In this document: piece after piece, positions 26,895 through 43,882 of the stretch
Layout: every line of letters starts with the position of its first letter
Numbering within the stretch: position 1 is the first letter of the stretch
Assembly (NCBI GenBank): GCA_030141605.1
Contig: JAQGDQ010000198.1
Coordinates: 274,001-322,920, forward strand
Direction: 5' to 3'
Origin: Tubiluchus corallicola
Taxonomy: Eukaryota > Priapulida > Priapulimorpha > Priapulimorphida > Tubiluchidae
Length of the DNA: 48,920 nt
The notes under the pieces: generated by a model
The model's database searches: none
The model's input: only the letters and a program-made list of their open reading frames with translations
Told to the model about the DNA's origin: nothing
Program-made: the position numbers and the translations under genes

Positions 26895-28398
26895 TGTAGT
26901 CGCGAAAAACAAAAACAATTAACTATGGAGTCTAACAACATGTTTGACATCACAGAACAATAAACTCTAGGCGTAAGAATTCTTTTCTTCCGAATGGCAC
27001 CAAACAAACCAGTGAGCAAATCTCATAAGATCGTGTGAGGAAAAAGTGTGAATTCTGAAACTGAATTGAATAAATGGATGTTGAGCGTTTGTTGTAGGAA
27101 ACTTGTTTGATGCATAGTAATCATTGTGTAGTTAGTGTGGCAGGTTTAGCATTTTGATACGCAATGTACACATTATTTCTGCTGCTCATAGAGATCCTTA
27201 ATTTTAAAAATGCCTGTTTTAAATTTATTTATAGCAAATTATAAGACGGCTTCTTTCACTATTTGTTCGATTCAAATAAAAGATTAAAGGAAATGACAAG
27301 TCGCTTAGCATGTTGGGTTTATTTTACTGGTATAACTTAAACTTGGAAAACAAAACTATCTGTAAAGCATAAAGTCCATTTATACTGCTGTGTGGATATT
27401 TTCATGTGCGGTGGTAGCCGCCATTCGCTTGAAAATTATGACATAACTGGATGACTTCACGACTTTTCGTAAGTGCATCACAGGTATGAACTGCTTAAAC
27501 TAATTCAGTCTTCTGCAGCTTACCTAATTTCATCCATAAGATATCACAAAATTAGCACACGTCTATCTTTTGATTGATATTTTCAGTACAAAGTAAAGAG
27601 TTATATGAAGAATTCTTAAGGAGCACTACATAGCGGTTAAACACACTCGTTTTGTCCAGAAAACTAACTCCTAATTGTTACTCCCTAAATAAATTTGTCC
27701 ACTGACTGGTCAGAGGGCTGAGCCGACTTTGACCTCGATAACTGCTAGGTCTTAAACATTAGAAGGCTGTCATTTGCTTATAAGCTATTGCAGGATGCAT
27801 AGCTGGACAGCGGACTAGAGTCTTACATGTAATATGAACCGCTTGTATCGCGGAAGTACAAACTTGTTTAAAGTGAGTGAATGCCCCAGTGTTTACATTT
27901 TGCCCTTAATTGTGATCAATGATAATGAAATTAAATTAATTAATTCAAATCTAATTTCATAAATTTTTAATATTTCGTTTTACTCAATTACTAATGAATA
28001 TGCACTCGCCAGTGGGCCCTGTCACACAGATAATCCTTTGCCACCTACCGTAAGGCGTTTGCCGTAAACCGCGGTAGGCTCCTTACAAGCCGCTTTGGGC
28101 AATTCATAAGGGGCTTTATCGTGAAATGAATTTGGCCATTAATTTCATTTGCCATAAGGCGTTTTTTCTTATCGCTAACGTGAAAATTAGTGTAATTAAG
28201 CTTGTTTCTACACACAATTCATTTATACCATAAGAATTCATAACACCGACGTAACAATGTAACAAAGGCTTTCACTGTTCTAACGTCATTTTCGAACTAT
28301 TTGGAACAGATTTTCACCTAATGTTGTGGAACAATAACAGCTGAAAGTTTAATTAGTAAACAAAACGTCATATTTTCAGAGGGAAATTTAGAAAATAA
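26895..28398. other. 3' UTR of K2 and intergenic spacer
   Basis: AATAAA signals near 26957, 27066 and 27275 mark likely ends of K2 transcripts. From 27300 to 28398 I see no coding sequence or RNA gene. A locally GC-richer patch at about 28010-28110 contains CCTTACAAGCCGC-like and GTAAGGCG repeats of unknown meaning. Confidence 0.4.
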
Positions 28399-30532
28399 AT
28401 GAATTTTTTTGCACTTGTGACGTGTCTGTGTTTGGTGATACTGGATGCTTTCTATAGCTTTGGAAGCAGTGATCAGTTTGACCACCGTAAGCATTAAATC
28501 CATCTGTCTGCTGTACGTTGATATCAGTGGCGATTCCTAATTAAAATCAGTGGGGTACTGCTTCAGAATTGTTTTAATACTGGGTAGAATGAAACAAACA
28601 TACATAATTTTAATGTTATAATTTGTAATTGTAATTTTAAACAAACAAACATACAAAAATTTATACATAAACTTGATAAAATCCTAAACCGAATTTTTGC
28701 TTATGAATAGCCTAAATTCAAGAATATGCTGGTACACGATTTTTAAGCATGTGACAACTGACAACAAACTGTGTGAGCGACAGCACTTTCTCTACCTTGC
28801 AACAGACGCTGGTAGTGCAACGTACAACATGTTAGACATGTGCACGTGACCGCACAACGGCCAAAAACACCACATGCTGAGCTGTGAAGCAAACAGTACT
28901 ACCCTCACGTGCTCTAATCCCGTACAAGTATAAAGAAAGATCTAAAGAAAAAAGACTTATTATATTGAATATTATCGATAACATTGAATAAAAATAGGGA
29001 TTGCTTCAGTCCCACAGTACCTATACACGAGCCGCCACTGGTTGAGACACTGATTTAAATTTTATTTGTTTCACAAGTTGCCCATGAACCGACACACTAG
29101 CACCATGTCTATGTAAGTTTAACATTAGTTCCATAAGAAAGCTGCTGTAGAAAGCTAAGATTCAATTGCAGTTTGCCGGTAATGAATTTAAATAATCAAA
29201 ACTGAATCCTGAAGAATCACATTAATTTAAATAAAAATTAAGTTTAATAGAAAGAAAAGTGTAAATGAAACAAAAATAAACTTACATTTAGAATAAATCT
29301 TGGAGAAAGGCCAGTTAGGCAGGGATTGCCCTCAAAAAGGAACATTTTAGGTCATATTTTAATTGCGTAAGAAAATTCATCTTCATGCAAAAGTCTTCAT
29401 ACAAAATTAATGTGGTTATTTAAGATATATTTCCAGTTTTTCCTAAACAAATACAGTAAACAGATTAAATCGAATACTAATAAAATGTCGCTTTACCATT
29501 TCTTATCAAACTGACAAAATTTACGTTTCTCTTTTGAAAATCTTAAATTGTCAAATAAAAAGTTTAATTTTGCTGATAAGGCAATTTATATCAGGCCTAG
29601 GCCTAACTATTGGAAAATTAATGAGGTTATAAAGGCATTTATCTATAAATATTTTGAATATTGCAATATTTTGTACCTATGTTCCCACATTTGATGGATT
29701 AAAAAATTGCAAGACAGCCTGTTAGCTAAAATAATTAATAATTAATTAAGCAATAAATAATAATGACTATTAATAGATAATTACAGGACACTTTATTATA
29801 TTTCACTTGTTTTAAGTTAGTTGCTTAACATTTTTAACACTAATGATATAGGAGCTATGAAAGTTATTTGCCCTATTCATAACTACTGTAATAGTAATGC
29901 ATGGCTTGCTGTATGTTACTTGAAAATTTCTGGTGAGTAAAAAGTAAGTTTACACTTTGAACACTTACGAGACACTTGTGTGTCTTTTGTATTGAAATAT
30001 TCTCACTGGAATAATTAATAATAGGCTAAATAGTAACACCAGCTGTCAATCTAGCTTTGCACCATCCTGTAGTTAATGTCATTTTGATTTAAATTTGTTG
30101 TATAATTACATGCACTGAATAGTAACGACTATTCTACCAACAAACATCATACATTAAACAACAACAAGCAACTAGCAAAAGCTGCCAAAGACTGTATGAT
30201 CAGGATAAAAAACATTTCACTTAGAGTAAAAAAGCCATGACTGAAACAGTTAAAAATTAAAAATTAGATTTGAAAACATTTGATTAATAAGAAATTGATC
30301 ACGAGAATGCTTTTCTCTAGCATGTTTCATGCCAGCAGACCCAGGCCCGTGCAAATGTCGCATCTTTAGATGGTTCTACAACAAGGACAGTGGATACTGT
30401 GAAGAATTTTTTTACGGAGGTTGCAGTGGAAACGCAAACAACTTTCAAACAAAGCATGAATGTTGTCAGGCATGTTGTCACGCTAGTCGTGCCAGCAGAG
30501 GCCCTATGCATTACTTTCACAGATGGTTATGA
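28399..30532 (+). CDS. K3: secreted Kunitz-domain protein with Cys at P1'
   Basis: Exon 1 is 28399-28486 with signal peptide NFFALVTCLCLVILDAF and linker YSFGSSDQFDH, donor CACC|GTAAGC, phase 1. Exon 2 is 30321-30532 after TTTTCTCTAG. The protein has 99 residues. Canonical Kunitz spacing runs from CFMPADPGPC to ECCQACC, with RWFYN, YGGC and GNANNF. P1 is Lys, but P1' is Cys (GPCKCRIF) where Ala, Gly or Ser is usual. With the CCxxCC ending this gives nine cysteines in the domain, an odd number. The tail is ASRASRGPMHYFHRWL. AATAAA is at 30748. The intron of about 1.8 kb is the largest of the trio. K3 exon 1 resembles that of K1 (GSnDQF linker), so K1 and K3 look like the closer pair. Confidence 0.9.
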
Positions 30533-31668
30533 TTTATGGCAAATTTCATTATCATAATTATGATATATAAGATGAAGATTGTTGCAAACTGCCTAAGCTA
30601 TAAATGTACGATGTAGAATGCATCCAGGCTGTGCGTAACATCAATGCAAACCATGCTTATCACGTTAAAATGCAGTCATACATGAACTGCGTTTGAAATC
30701 CATGTTAGATGCTTTCGGCAAGTTAGTAAGAATTCTGCACATTCTGCAATAAATATTGAAAAATAAACAGATGTTTCCTAAATGTATGTGCATTCGTCGT
30801 GTCACATTATTTTAGTGCATATACAAAACTTTCCAATATCAAAATACAGTAATATGAAAGCCACTATACGTTATAATTAAGTATACGGCTTTGTGTCTGT
30901 AATTATATTTTCAACATTAATAAATATTAAGCATAAAAATTACTCTTCTCCTGTGAGCAATTCATGCACTACGTCGTGTATTATAATAAACTGAGTGGGT
31001 AAAATGGATGTTGCAGTTTTGTTGTCAAGAGAATTCGTAACAAAAACTTTGGGTAAGGTGACGGGTTTAGGCTTTGCTACACTAGAAAGCACTTCAACAT
31101 ATAAATATATATCATTTTTTCACATAACATGTTTCGTAAGCAGCCCATTATATAATTATTTTATTAAAATTTTATTAGAAAAATTCAACCTCTGAACTGC
31201 ACACTAGAATTTCTAAAAAACGAATAGTAAAATATATTATGTAGTGTGTTGTTTATGAAACAGATGTTGGTCTTTTTATACAGAATTTAAAAACTTTATT
31301 TGAATATCATGTCTTTAATTTTCAATATCTCTTGCGTTCAGAGCGATATTGTAAAAATCTAAATACTCTAAGATAAAATGACGTCCTAACAGCTATAATG
31401 ACAAAGATGGCAGCTGCTGCTACGGCAATAGCAACGGTTACTGTTCCAGTGACAATATACTATGCATTTCTATCTTTTCTGATATCACGATATCTCTCTG
31501 GCGGCTTGGTTTGGTCTGCTTCTTTCTCAGTGTCTTAGCATTGGTTCAAGAGCTTTTTCAAGCACTTATGTAGTTTCGTGATGTCAGAAACTTGGTCAAA
31601 TGGTACTGACTTCTTGAATGTTTTGATAAATTAACCTTTCTGGAAAAGTGTGATCGCTCAGCCCAATA

Positions 31669-31821
<153 letters not shown>

Positions 31822-32694
31822 GATTTATTCTCCATAATAAATGACATGTTTTTCTATAACAGATGTATCTTTGCAATTAACAAAAATTTAAGGAACATTT
31901 TTAATTACAATGACGTGCACCGTGTCAGATTAAATGTTTCAATGATCATAAAAACTATTGTTGCATATTCACAAAGTACGTGAATTTTTAAAAGTATACT
32001 CGCGTACATAGCAGACATTCTACAAATTTATATATTCTTAACAACACAGTGCATAAGATCGGGGAGCCTACAATTTTCAATTTTGCATAATTTTCGTTTA
32101 ACATCAGCAAACTCTTGGGCATTTGCTAATATTGAACAGCTTTACAGTGCACATTACTGAATAGATTTGCAAACAATATAGACGGCTTTTTGACGTTGAA
32201 AGACTTGCCCGGGTGTTTTAGCAAAGATTATTTAAAACATAAAAACTTTGTGTCAAATAAAACAAGCTGCTAAATACTGCAAAAGATTCTATCTAGAGAT
32301 TCAAAATCCATTTCGCTCTTGAAAAAAAGAAAGCAAAATGTTCCATGTTCAGACTGACTTATATAAAATGACTGAGTAATCTAATTTTGTTTGCCTTATA
32401 GACACAGCGATATGTGTGGAATTCATTCAGCCTTTACAATCTTTTGATCGATTTGAAAACTGACATTCTGACTTGCAGAGATTTTGACCAGGCTCCCGTA
32501 ATTTCACAAAATCAACGAAAAATGTTGCGTTGACCGCTTTTTCCAATTAGACACATGTAGATCTACTCACATACAAATGTCGAAGACTGCACGTGTGTCG
32601 CACATTTCAATTGCGATTCCTAATTTGAAGTAGTACTAAAATAATTGAATATGTGCTGCCACCTATATTTATAATAATTCATTACTGAAATGAG

Positions 32695-32870
32695 TGAAGT
32701 TTAATCCAGGTTGTGGCCTTGGTCAGTGCTCCTCAGTCACCTGTACCAGCTGGGCTACCCATATATGGTAGTGTTGATTGTTAGTGTGTTTTACTAGCCA
32801 ACCAGGTAAGCTCAGTGGGTGCATGTGACTTGGGTAGCTCTGCCAAGGCCAGCTGGGTTTTTTCTTCTTG
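32695..32870. repeat. Inverted pair of tRNA-like heads
   Basis: On the minus strand near 32745-32760, TAGCCCAGCTGG fits the box A consensus TRGYNNARYNGG, followed by a T-arm-like CACAACCTGGATT. On + at 32810-32835 a similar head (AAGCTCAGTGGGTG) is followed by TAGCTCTGCCAAGGCCAGC. The two halves are partly complementary, as in a SINE inverted duplication or a short MITE. Confidence 0.4.
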
Positions 32871-33426
32871 ACCATTGATGTTCAATGGTCACAATGTGTC
32901 TTTTTTCCTGTAAATAATAGTCTAATATGTAAATAGAAATAAAGTGTTTCACAGTTCAACATAATTTCATATTCCTTGTTTCATTAACCAAAGTGTACCA
33001 GTCTACAACAGTCTACATTAACTTCAGTCTAATATACTTTAAACTCCTTACGAATTCAATCCTTCAATGTTGCCTGTTATAAAGTTTCTACAACGTGGAA
33101 GCTGGGTTTCTTTACGCAAGCTGTAATTAGGGCACGCCAAGTTGGCAAGCTTGACGAGTCTTCTAGGAGAGGTCATCGAATGTAGTTAAACCAAATGCTT
33201 GAACTTGGACGTGCATCTACTGTTGAAAAACTAGTAATCGATTGCGTCGTCATTTAATTCTGCTGCAGTTGACATTTGGAACAATGAAACGACCAGGAAA
33301 GGCCAATCAGCAACGAGAGTGCATCTCATAATGACCAATCAGTTGTTTTAACTGGTATAGCTGCTCCAGTTCCTCATAAGTTTACTCACAGGCAGCACGG
33401 TAAACGCGTATGTAGAGTATACTTAA

Positions 33427-34231
33427 AGGAAGATAGGATGATTTTTCATATACTACCCAATTTTCAAATTCGATAAAAAGTATACATTTTAACGCAATTA
33501 ATACTGCAAAAGCGTTTCTGATAATTAAGTAATAGATTAAAAACTTATTTAACGGCCGGCAAGCCCAACTATTCATGACATCACAAACTAACATAATTTA
33601 CAACAGCAAAATATTCCACGAGCGTGTTGGACGTTTTTGCGAAAGAAAACATTGAAGTACAGTGCTACTGTAAGATATTCAGTGTGTTGTACAAAAACTA
33701 GGTAAATTTTAAGAAAAAAAATCAAATTTCAAATCTACCGCTGTGCTCACGCATGAGCTGTAGGGCGTGTGCAGCTCATCATAAACTAATACATCCAAAC
33801 TGAGACGTACAGCACCTGTTTTTGAGCAATGCGTTTCCGAAATGCAGGCGCTAGTGGCCGTCTAACTAGCGAATAGCGAACTGCATGTAACATCGAAGAA
33901 CTAGTGGCGCGAATGCGACATTGTGTTTGTGTGGTAATAATTATTTCACGTAAGTCATTTTTGAAAAAATGATGTTTTCTTTCAATATTTATAAGGGCAG
34001 GTTTTTTTGACTTACAGTTTTAGTTTTCGTTAGATTTTGCTTTAAAATGGAATATTAGTGTTTACATAAGTTTTCTAAATTGGACATGTCGTCAATAGTT
34101 GGGCTTGTCCGCCGTTAATTCAGTGTTTAATCTATTATTTAATTATCAGAAACGCTTTTGCAGTATTAATTGCGTAAAAAAATGAATTATTTTTATGGCA
34201 CTTGAAAACTGGGTAATCATCCAGTCTTCCT
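33427..34231 (-). mobile_element. TTAA-type MITE, complete copy 3
   Basis: An 805-bp element flanked by TTAA on both sides (33423-33426 and 34232-34235). Terminal inverted repeats extend about 150 bp: the left end AGGAAGATAGGATGATT matches the right end, whose reverse complement begins AGGAAGACTGGATGATT. Further in, both arms share ATTATCAGAAACGC and the GGGCTTG/CAAGCCC motif. TTAA target duplication is typical of piggyBac and Kolobok superfamilies. Ends starting AGG rather than CCC lean toward Kolobok-like, which is inference. There is no transposase inside. This copy defines the family. Confidence 0.75.
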
Positions 34232-34235
34232 TTAA

Positions 34236-35449
34236 AAGGCACTGAGGTGTAGTATAAAATTACGATAGAAACTATAATGTCACTAACCCTTTAAGACTGA
34301 GGTGCAAAAACCATTTAATCTCATCCGACTGTGTTCATCGTTTAACGTTGTAAAAACCAACGTGCTTTGCTTACAGATCTTGTCATTTGAATCGCTTCTA
34401 ATATGACTGTGTATAGACAGGTTTTGGTTACTTCTTTCTTACAAAAAATGTGCTACAACCTCGTATCCTGTTTGGGGCTGCTTCTGCCTCGGGTCGAAAA
34501 TGCTGGAATTTTAATGTTGTAAGCAAGAAAAAGAAGTCATACAGGAATAAAATTAACTCCCTTTCATTCTTGTGAACCTTTGTCGCATAGAGATAAGAGT
34601 TTGAGTTTGAGGTGAGCAGGAGAGATCAGCTCATAATAGCTGACATCCAACTGGGCAGATTAAACAGGTCCTCTGACCAGTCTACAAGTGTGTATGGTCT
34701 TTGTTATTCCGTATCCGTCTGAAAGCGTGGCGTGGGCTGTCTCATGACCTCAAGGATCACACGATATTTTCTCATTTCCATTCTCGCCTCGATGGCCTTG
34801 AGGAACAACACCTCTTCTTAATCTCGCCCACTGGACAACACGGTCTAGGAGTTGCCTATTTAAATCAAACATCGACTGGACTTTTGTGCAAATACACGCC
34901 GTGCGTATCTCGAAGAGGAAAACTTTTGAAGTTTTGCATTCCTGAGAAATTTGCACGAATTATTTGTAAGTAACATACTTTTATGTTTTTACATTCATAA
35001 TTCCAATCAGAAATTGCATATTATCATCCAACCATAATTATATATAGTTGTAGAGTCTACAATAGTTGTAGTTCTACATATAGGCTGTAGAGCGCATGCG
35101 CAAAAGAGTGCTAATAGCACGCGCTGACGTCAGGATAACGATTAGGGCCATTTAATGAATTTAATGCGGTTGCAGTTTTGATTTAATTTTTGATCTTTAA
35201 TAATTTTCTTTCTATTTTTATTTTTTATTCTGCTGACAACGGGCATTTCATTAAAGTTTGAAATTAATTTAGTCGCTTCAAGATGTGAATTTTCGCTATA
35301 TAAAAACTGATTTTTATTTCGAATTAAGAATGAGTAGCTCTCTTATAGCGTTTTGCAGAAATTAAAAAAGTTATTGGTTTAAAAATATAAATCAGCTGAG
35401 ATGCACATTTGCATGTTTGCTTTTATAAGTAGCTAAAAGTTGCAGACGT
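34236..35449. other. No gene supported
   Basis: A 90-codon open frame at 34701-34973 (starting MLFRIRLKAWRGLSHDLKD) is followed by GTAAGT and overlaps an opposite-strand frame. Neither has a recognisable domain. Composition here is less AT-rich than the flanks, so an old coding or transposon insert is possible. Confidence 0.3.
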
Positions 35450-36136
35450 AAAGAAAGACAGGATGGTTTTTCATATACTAACCCATTTCAAGTCCGATAA
35501 AAGTATACAGTTTAACACAATTAATATTGCAAAAGTGTTTCTGATAACTAAGTAATAGCTTAAAAACTTAATTAACAAACTAACATAATTTTTAACAGCA
35601 AAAACATTCCGTGGGCGTGTTGCACGTCTTTGCGAAAGTGAAAATTGAAGTACCGTGCTACTAAGATGTTCAGTGTGTTGTACTAAAACTAGACAAGTTT
35701 TAAGATAAAAATTTAAATTTCAAATATACCGCTGTTATAGTGCTACTAAGATATTCAATGTGTTGTACTAAAACTAGACAAGTTTTAAGATAAAAATTCA
35801 AATTTCAAATTTACCATTGTGCTCACGCATGAGCTGTCGAACAGGGCGCAGTTCGTCACAAACTAACACATCTCAACTGAGAGGTACAGCACCTGTTTTT
35901 TTGTGCATTGCGTTTCCAAAATGCAGGCGCTAGTGCCCGTCTAACTAGCGGATGGCAAAATGCACGTAATAGTGAAGAACTAGTGGCGCGAACGCGGATT
36001 TGTGTTTTTGTGGTAATAATTTTTTCACGTAAGTAATTTTAGAAAAAATAGTTTGTTTCCTTTCAATAGTTTAAAGAGTAGATTGCTTTGACCTTCAGTT
36101 TAAGATTTTGCAAACCCGGTCTGATTTTGCTTTAAA
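35450..36136 (-). mobile_element. TTAA-type MITE family, copy 4
   Basis: Runs from AGACAGGATGGTTTTTCATA to TTTTGCTTTAAA and lacks the far right arm seen in copy 3. It carries its own tandem duplication of about 82 bp (35651-35815, phrase GTACTAAAACTAGACAAG twice). Confidence 0.75.
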
Positions 36137-36552
36137 TATCAAAATCATGATTCCAGGTAACATGCAGGATGTTTACAGGAATATGAAATTTAATTTTCTG
36201 GCCTCACAGTAACGTTCCACTAACGCATTCTTCAACTTTTAAGTTAGAAACTCGTTTAGCATTGGGAAAATCAGATTTGGTCTGAAATCGATAATCCAGC
36301 TTAAATATTTAGACGGATTATAATATGGGTAAGAATAAACAGAACTAATTATTACTAAATGAGAAACAAACGAGTGAGGCAGTATGTTCTAGTAAACAAA
36401 CACCTATGTTGTAGTAAGCAAGTAAACAAACAACTTTGTTTGTTTCAGCCTTGAGATAGTGTTTATAACTACGTTTTGCGCAACAAGATGTGTACTTTTA
36501 TTATATATTTCCTTTTATATTTTATGATAATTCGTTTTACTGTCAATTTCAG

Positions 36553-41505
<4,953 letters not shown>

Positions 41506-43196
41506 GAAGTTGAAAATATTCGGAGCTACATTAACCGATGCTGACACACGAATAGAAAAACCATTTTCAAAATTTTTAGCGAAAGTAGCATTAATAATAT
41601 TAGCTGCATCAGATAGCGTCGTGTATTTGATGAGAACAGTGACGTCAGGATATCAACTTCAGCTATTCTTCCCTCTGTATGGAGATAAGATGAGTTTTGA
41701 TAGGATTAAAACAACACCATCAAAATCAAAAATTAATAACACACGTTTGAGTTGAAGTATTGGTCGAGGGACTCGCAGGGTTCCAGATGGTGGATTAGAA
41801 ATGACATCATTGTTGCCATCTTGAATCAGAAATCATAGATCGACAATCCGATTTTGGCAGTTGATGCGGAATTATTTCTAGTATGAGTTAACGGAGCCTA
41901 AGACTTTTCTCAAAAAAATGTTGTAGCCGCCATCTTGAATTAAAAATGGCGACCGAAAATCCGACTCATCAGCCTATGCGGAATTTGTTGTACTTATATC
42001 CCGCGAAGTTTCAAAACGATTCATAGCAAATTCACTAAACCTCAGGCTTTTTTCAAAAAGATCATCCGCAGGAAGAACAACAAGAACAACATCCAGATAA
42101 GTAGCGATTTGGGTCGAACTCTTGACCAAAAATATATGCCCTTTATGTTAAAATTACAAAATGTCAATGATAACTGTGTAATGTTAATGTGTATCATAAT
42201 TTTACCTTTTTATTTGCATGTTTACATTTTTGTGGCATTGAACAAGCATATTACTGTTTATAAATAGCATATTTGGAATTTTTGGTAAAGTTGATTTAAG
42301 ATTATTAAATATATTAATTGCAACTTGTCACTAAGTAAATTAACAAGCAAATACATATAGTTTAGCAATTTAGTAACTATACTTAGATAAATAGAATTTA
42401 CAACTAGGTAGATGTGTATGTATGTACATGAGAAAAAATCTCATATTGTGCACGTATAGGACCAATGTACGTAAGTCACACTGGAATACCTGTGAGTTGA
42501 ATACATTGTTGTTAATAAAAATGATTTGAATAAATCGTAAAACACAAATGTCAGATTGCATATTTAAAAAAACCTGTAAAAATTGCATTTAGTTACTAAT
42601 GCCAGATCAGTTTTTACTTAAAACTGCTATTCTCGAGGAGTTTGATAATAGATCATTAAATCTCACTCTTAACACTGCAATCATAGGCAATAATATCAAC
42701 CAATTTTTTAAAATTATGCGATAATCAATGTAATAATTGAAGTGTGTAACAAAGTTGAACTGAATTGACTTCGTTAACTAGATTTTCACAACATAGATAA
42801 TATTGTACTTATTGTTTAATTCTGTAATGATTGTTTGTGAAAGTCTTCAGTTTCTGACCACATCATAAACACTGTCAACTAGTTGCCGTTTCTTCTTTCC
42901 TCTTAGGAAGTTACTGAGAACGTGTTTGGATAGGATACGTGATGAAGACAAAAAACATTTCTGTCCCGTGTGTTTGCAGCCAATATTTCAAATCTAAATC
43001 TACTGCGACAGTAAATCCAAAATTTCTGCACCTTTGATGCCGCTTTTATGCAAATAAATTTTATCAAATGCTTTAAAAATTAATTTTATTAGTAGGTAAA
43101 TAGATTAAATAAACTACTGCCACACTGTTGTGTTGTTTTTAGCCCGAGACTAGACACGATAAATCAAAACCTGGAATTAAAGAAAAAAACAATGGT
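41506..43196. other. Y2 3' UTR and intergenic spacer
   Basis: The open frame at 41435-41755 overlapping Y2 exon 4 is not coding-like. Candidate poly(A) signals for Y2 are distant (42516, 42529, 43051). No other feature is recognised. Confidence 0.35.
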
Positions 43197-43577
43197 CAAT
43201 AAGCCTTTTCACAATTCCAGCGATTGATCATCGTGAAAAGGTCAAAGGTTAAGTGTGCCAAACAACGCATTTGCGTACACTTGACAACACCTCGCAGCCC
43301 ATTCTATTGTAATAGCGACAGCTTTAACAGTTAGCTAGAACCTTACCTAGTTCATTTTTTATTCTTCCCAAAAACAAGATCCTGCTAGTAAATCACTCTA
43401 TGCACAGACTAATGCATAATTAAGTAAAGGCCAGGTAAAACAACTGAAGAATACTGAACTGAGGCTTTGCTTTACCCACACGTCAAGTGACGGTTGTAGT
43501 TAAGACGACTTGCTGTGATACACTTAACCTTTGACCTATAGCAACTGTGCACAACGAAACTATGAAAAGGATTATTG
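43197..43577. mobile_element. CAATAAGCC MITE, copy 2
   Basis: A 381-bp relative of 36833-37195 with ends CAATAAGCCTTTTCAC and GAAAAGGATTATTG. Its left arm contains AAGGTCAAAGGTTAAGTG and its right arm CACTTAACCTTTGACC, which are mirror copies. No coding sequence. Confidence 0.8.
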
Positions 43578-43627
43578 ACAATGTTATAAAGTTGTGCAGG
43601 GATGCACATTGAACGTCGTCATTAAAT

Positions 43628-43637
43628 TTTATTTATT
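43628..43637 (-). terminator. Overlapping poly(A) signals of the channel gene
   Basis: TTTATTTATT on + gives two overlapping AATAAA hexamers on the minus strand, about 250 bases after the channel stop codon. Confidence 0.5.
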
Positions 43638-43882
43638 AGTATTCCATAGCATTTACAACTTAATATTTCTTGCAAAACACAGAACTATAAATAAAATGTG
43701 TTCATAAAACAGCAGAAAATCTCAAATGTTACTCGGCATATAAAACCAATGATCGCACTGATAGAAGAATAACTTGTTATGTAATTAAGAAATTGCTCTA
43801 TAGCATGTTTGAACCTGCTGAAACGACAATGAAAAAGAACGTGAATTTTTTAAGTAAGTGGTCCTTGCAATGACAAAAACAG

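Noticed and set aside
33117-33260. Helix-turn-helix-like scrap LNQMLELGRASTVEKLV
   Set aside because: Surrounded by stops in all frames and too short to assign to a transposase.
34701-34973. 90-codon frame with a downstream GTAAGT
   Set aside because: No recognisable domain, an overlapping opposite-strand frame and no joining exon.
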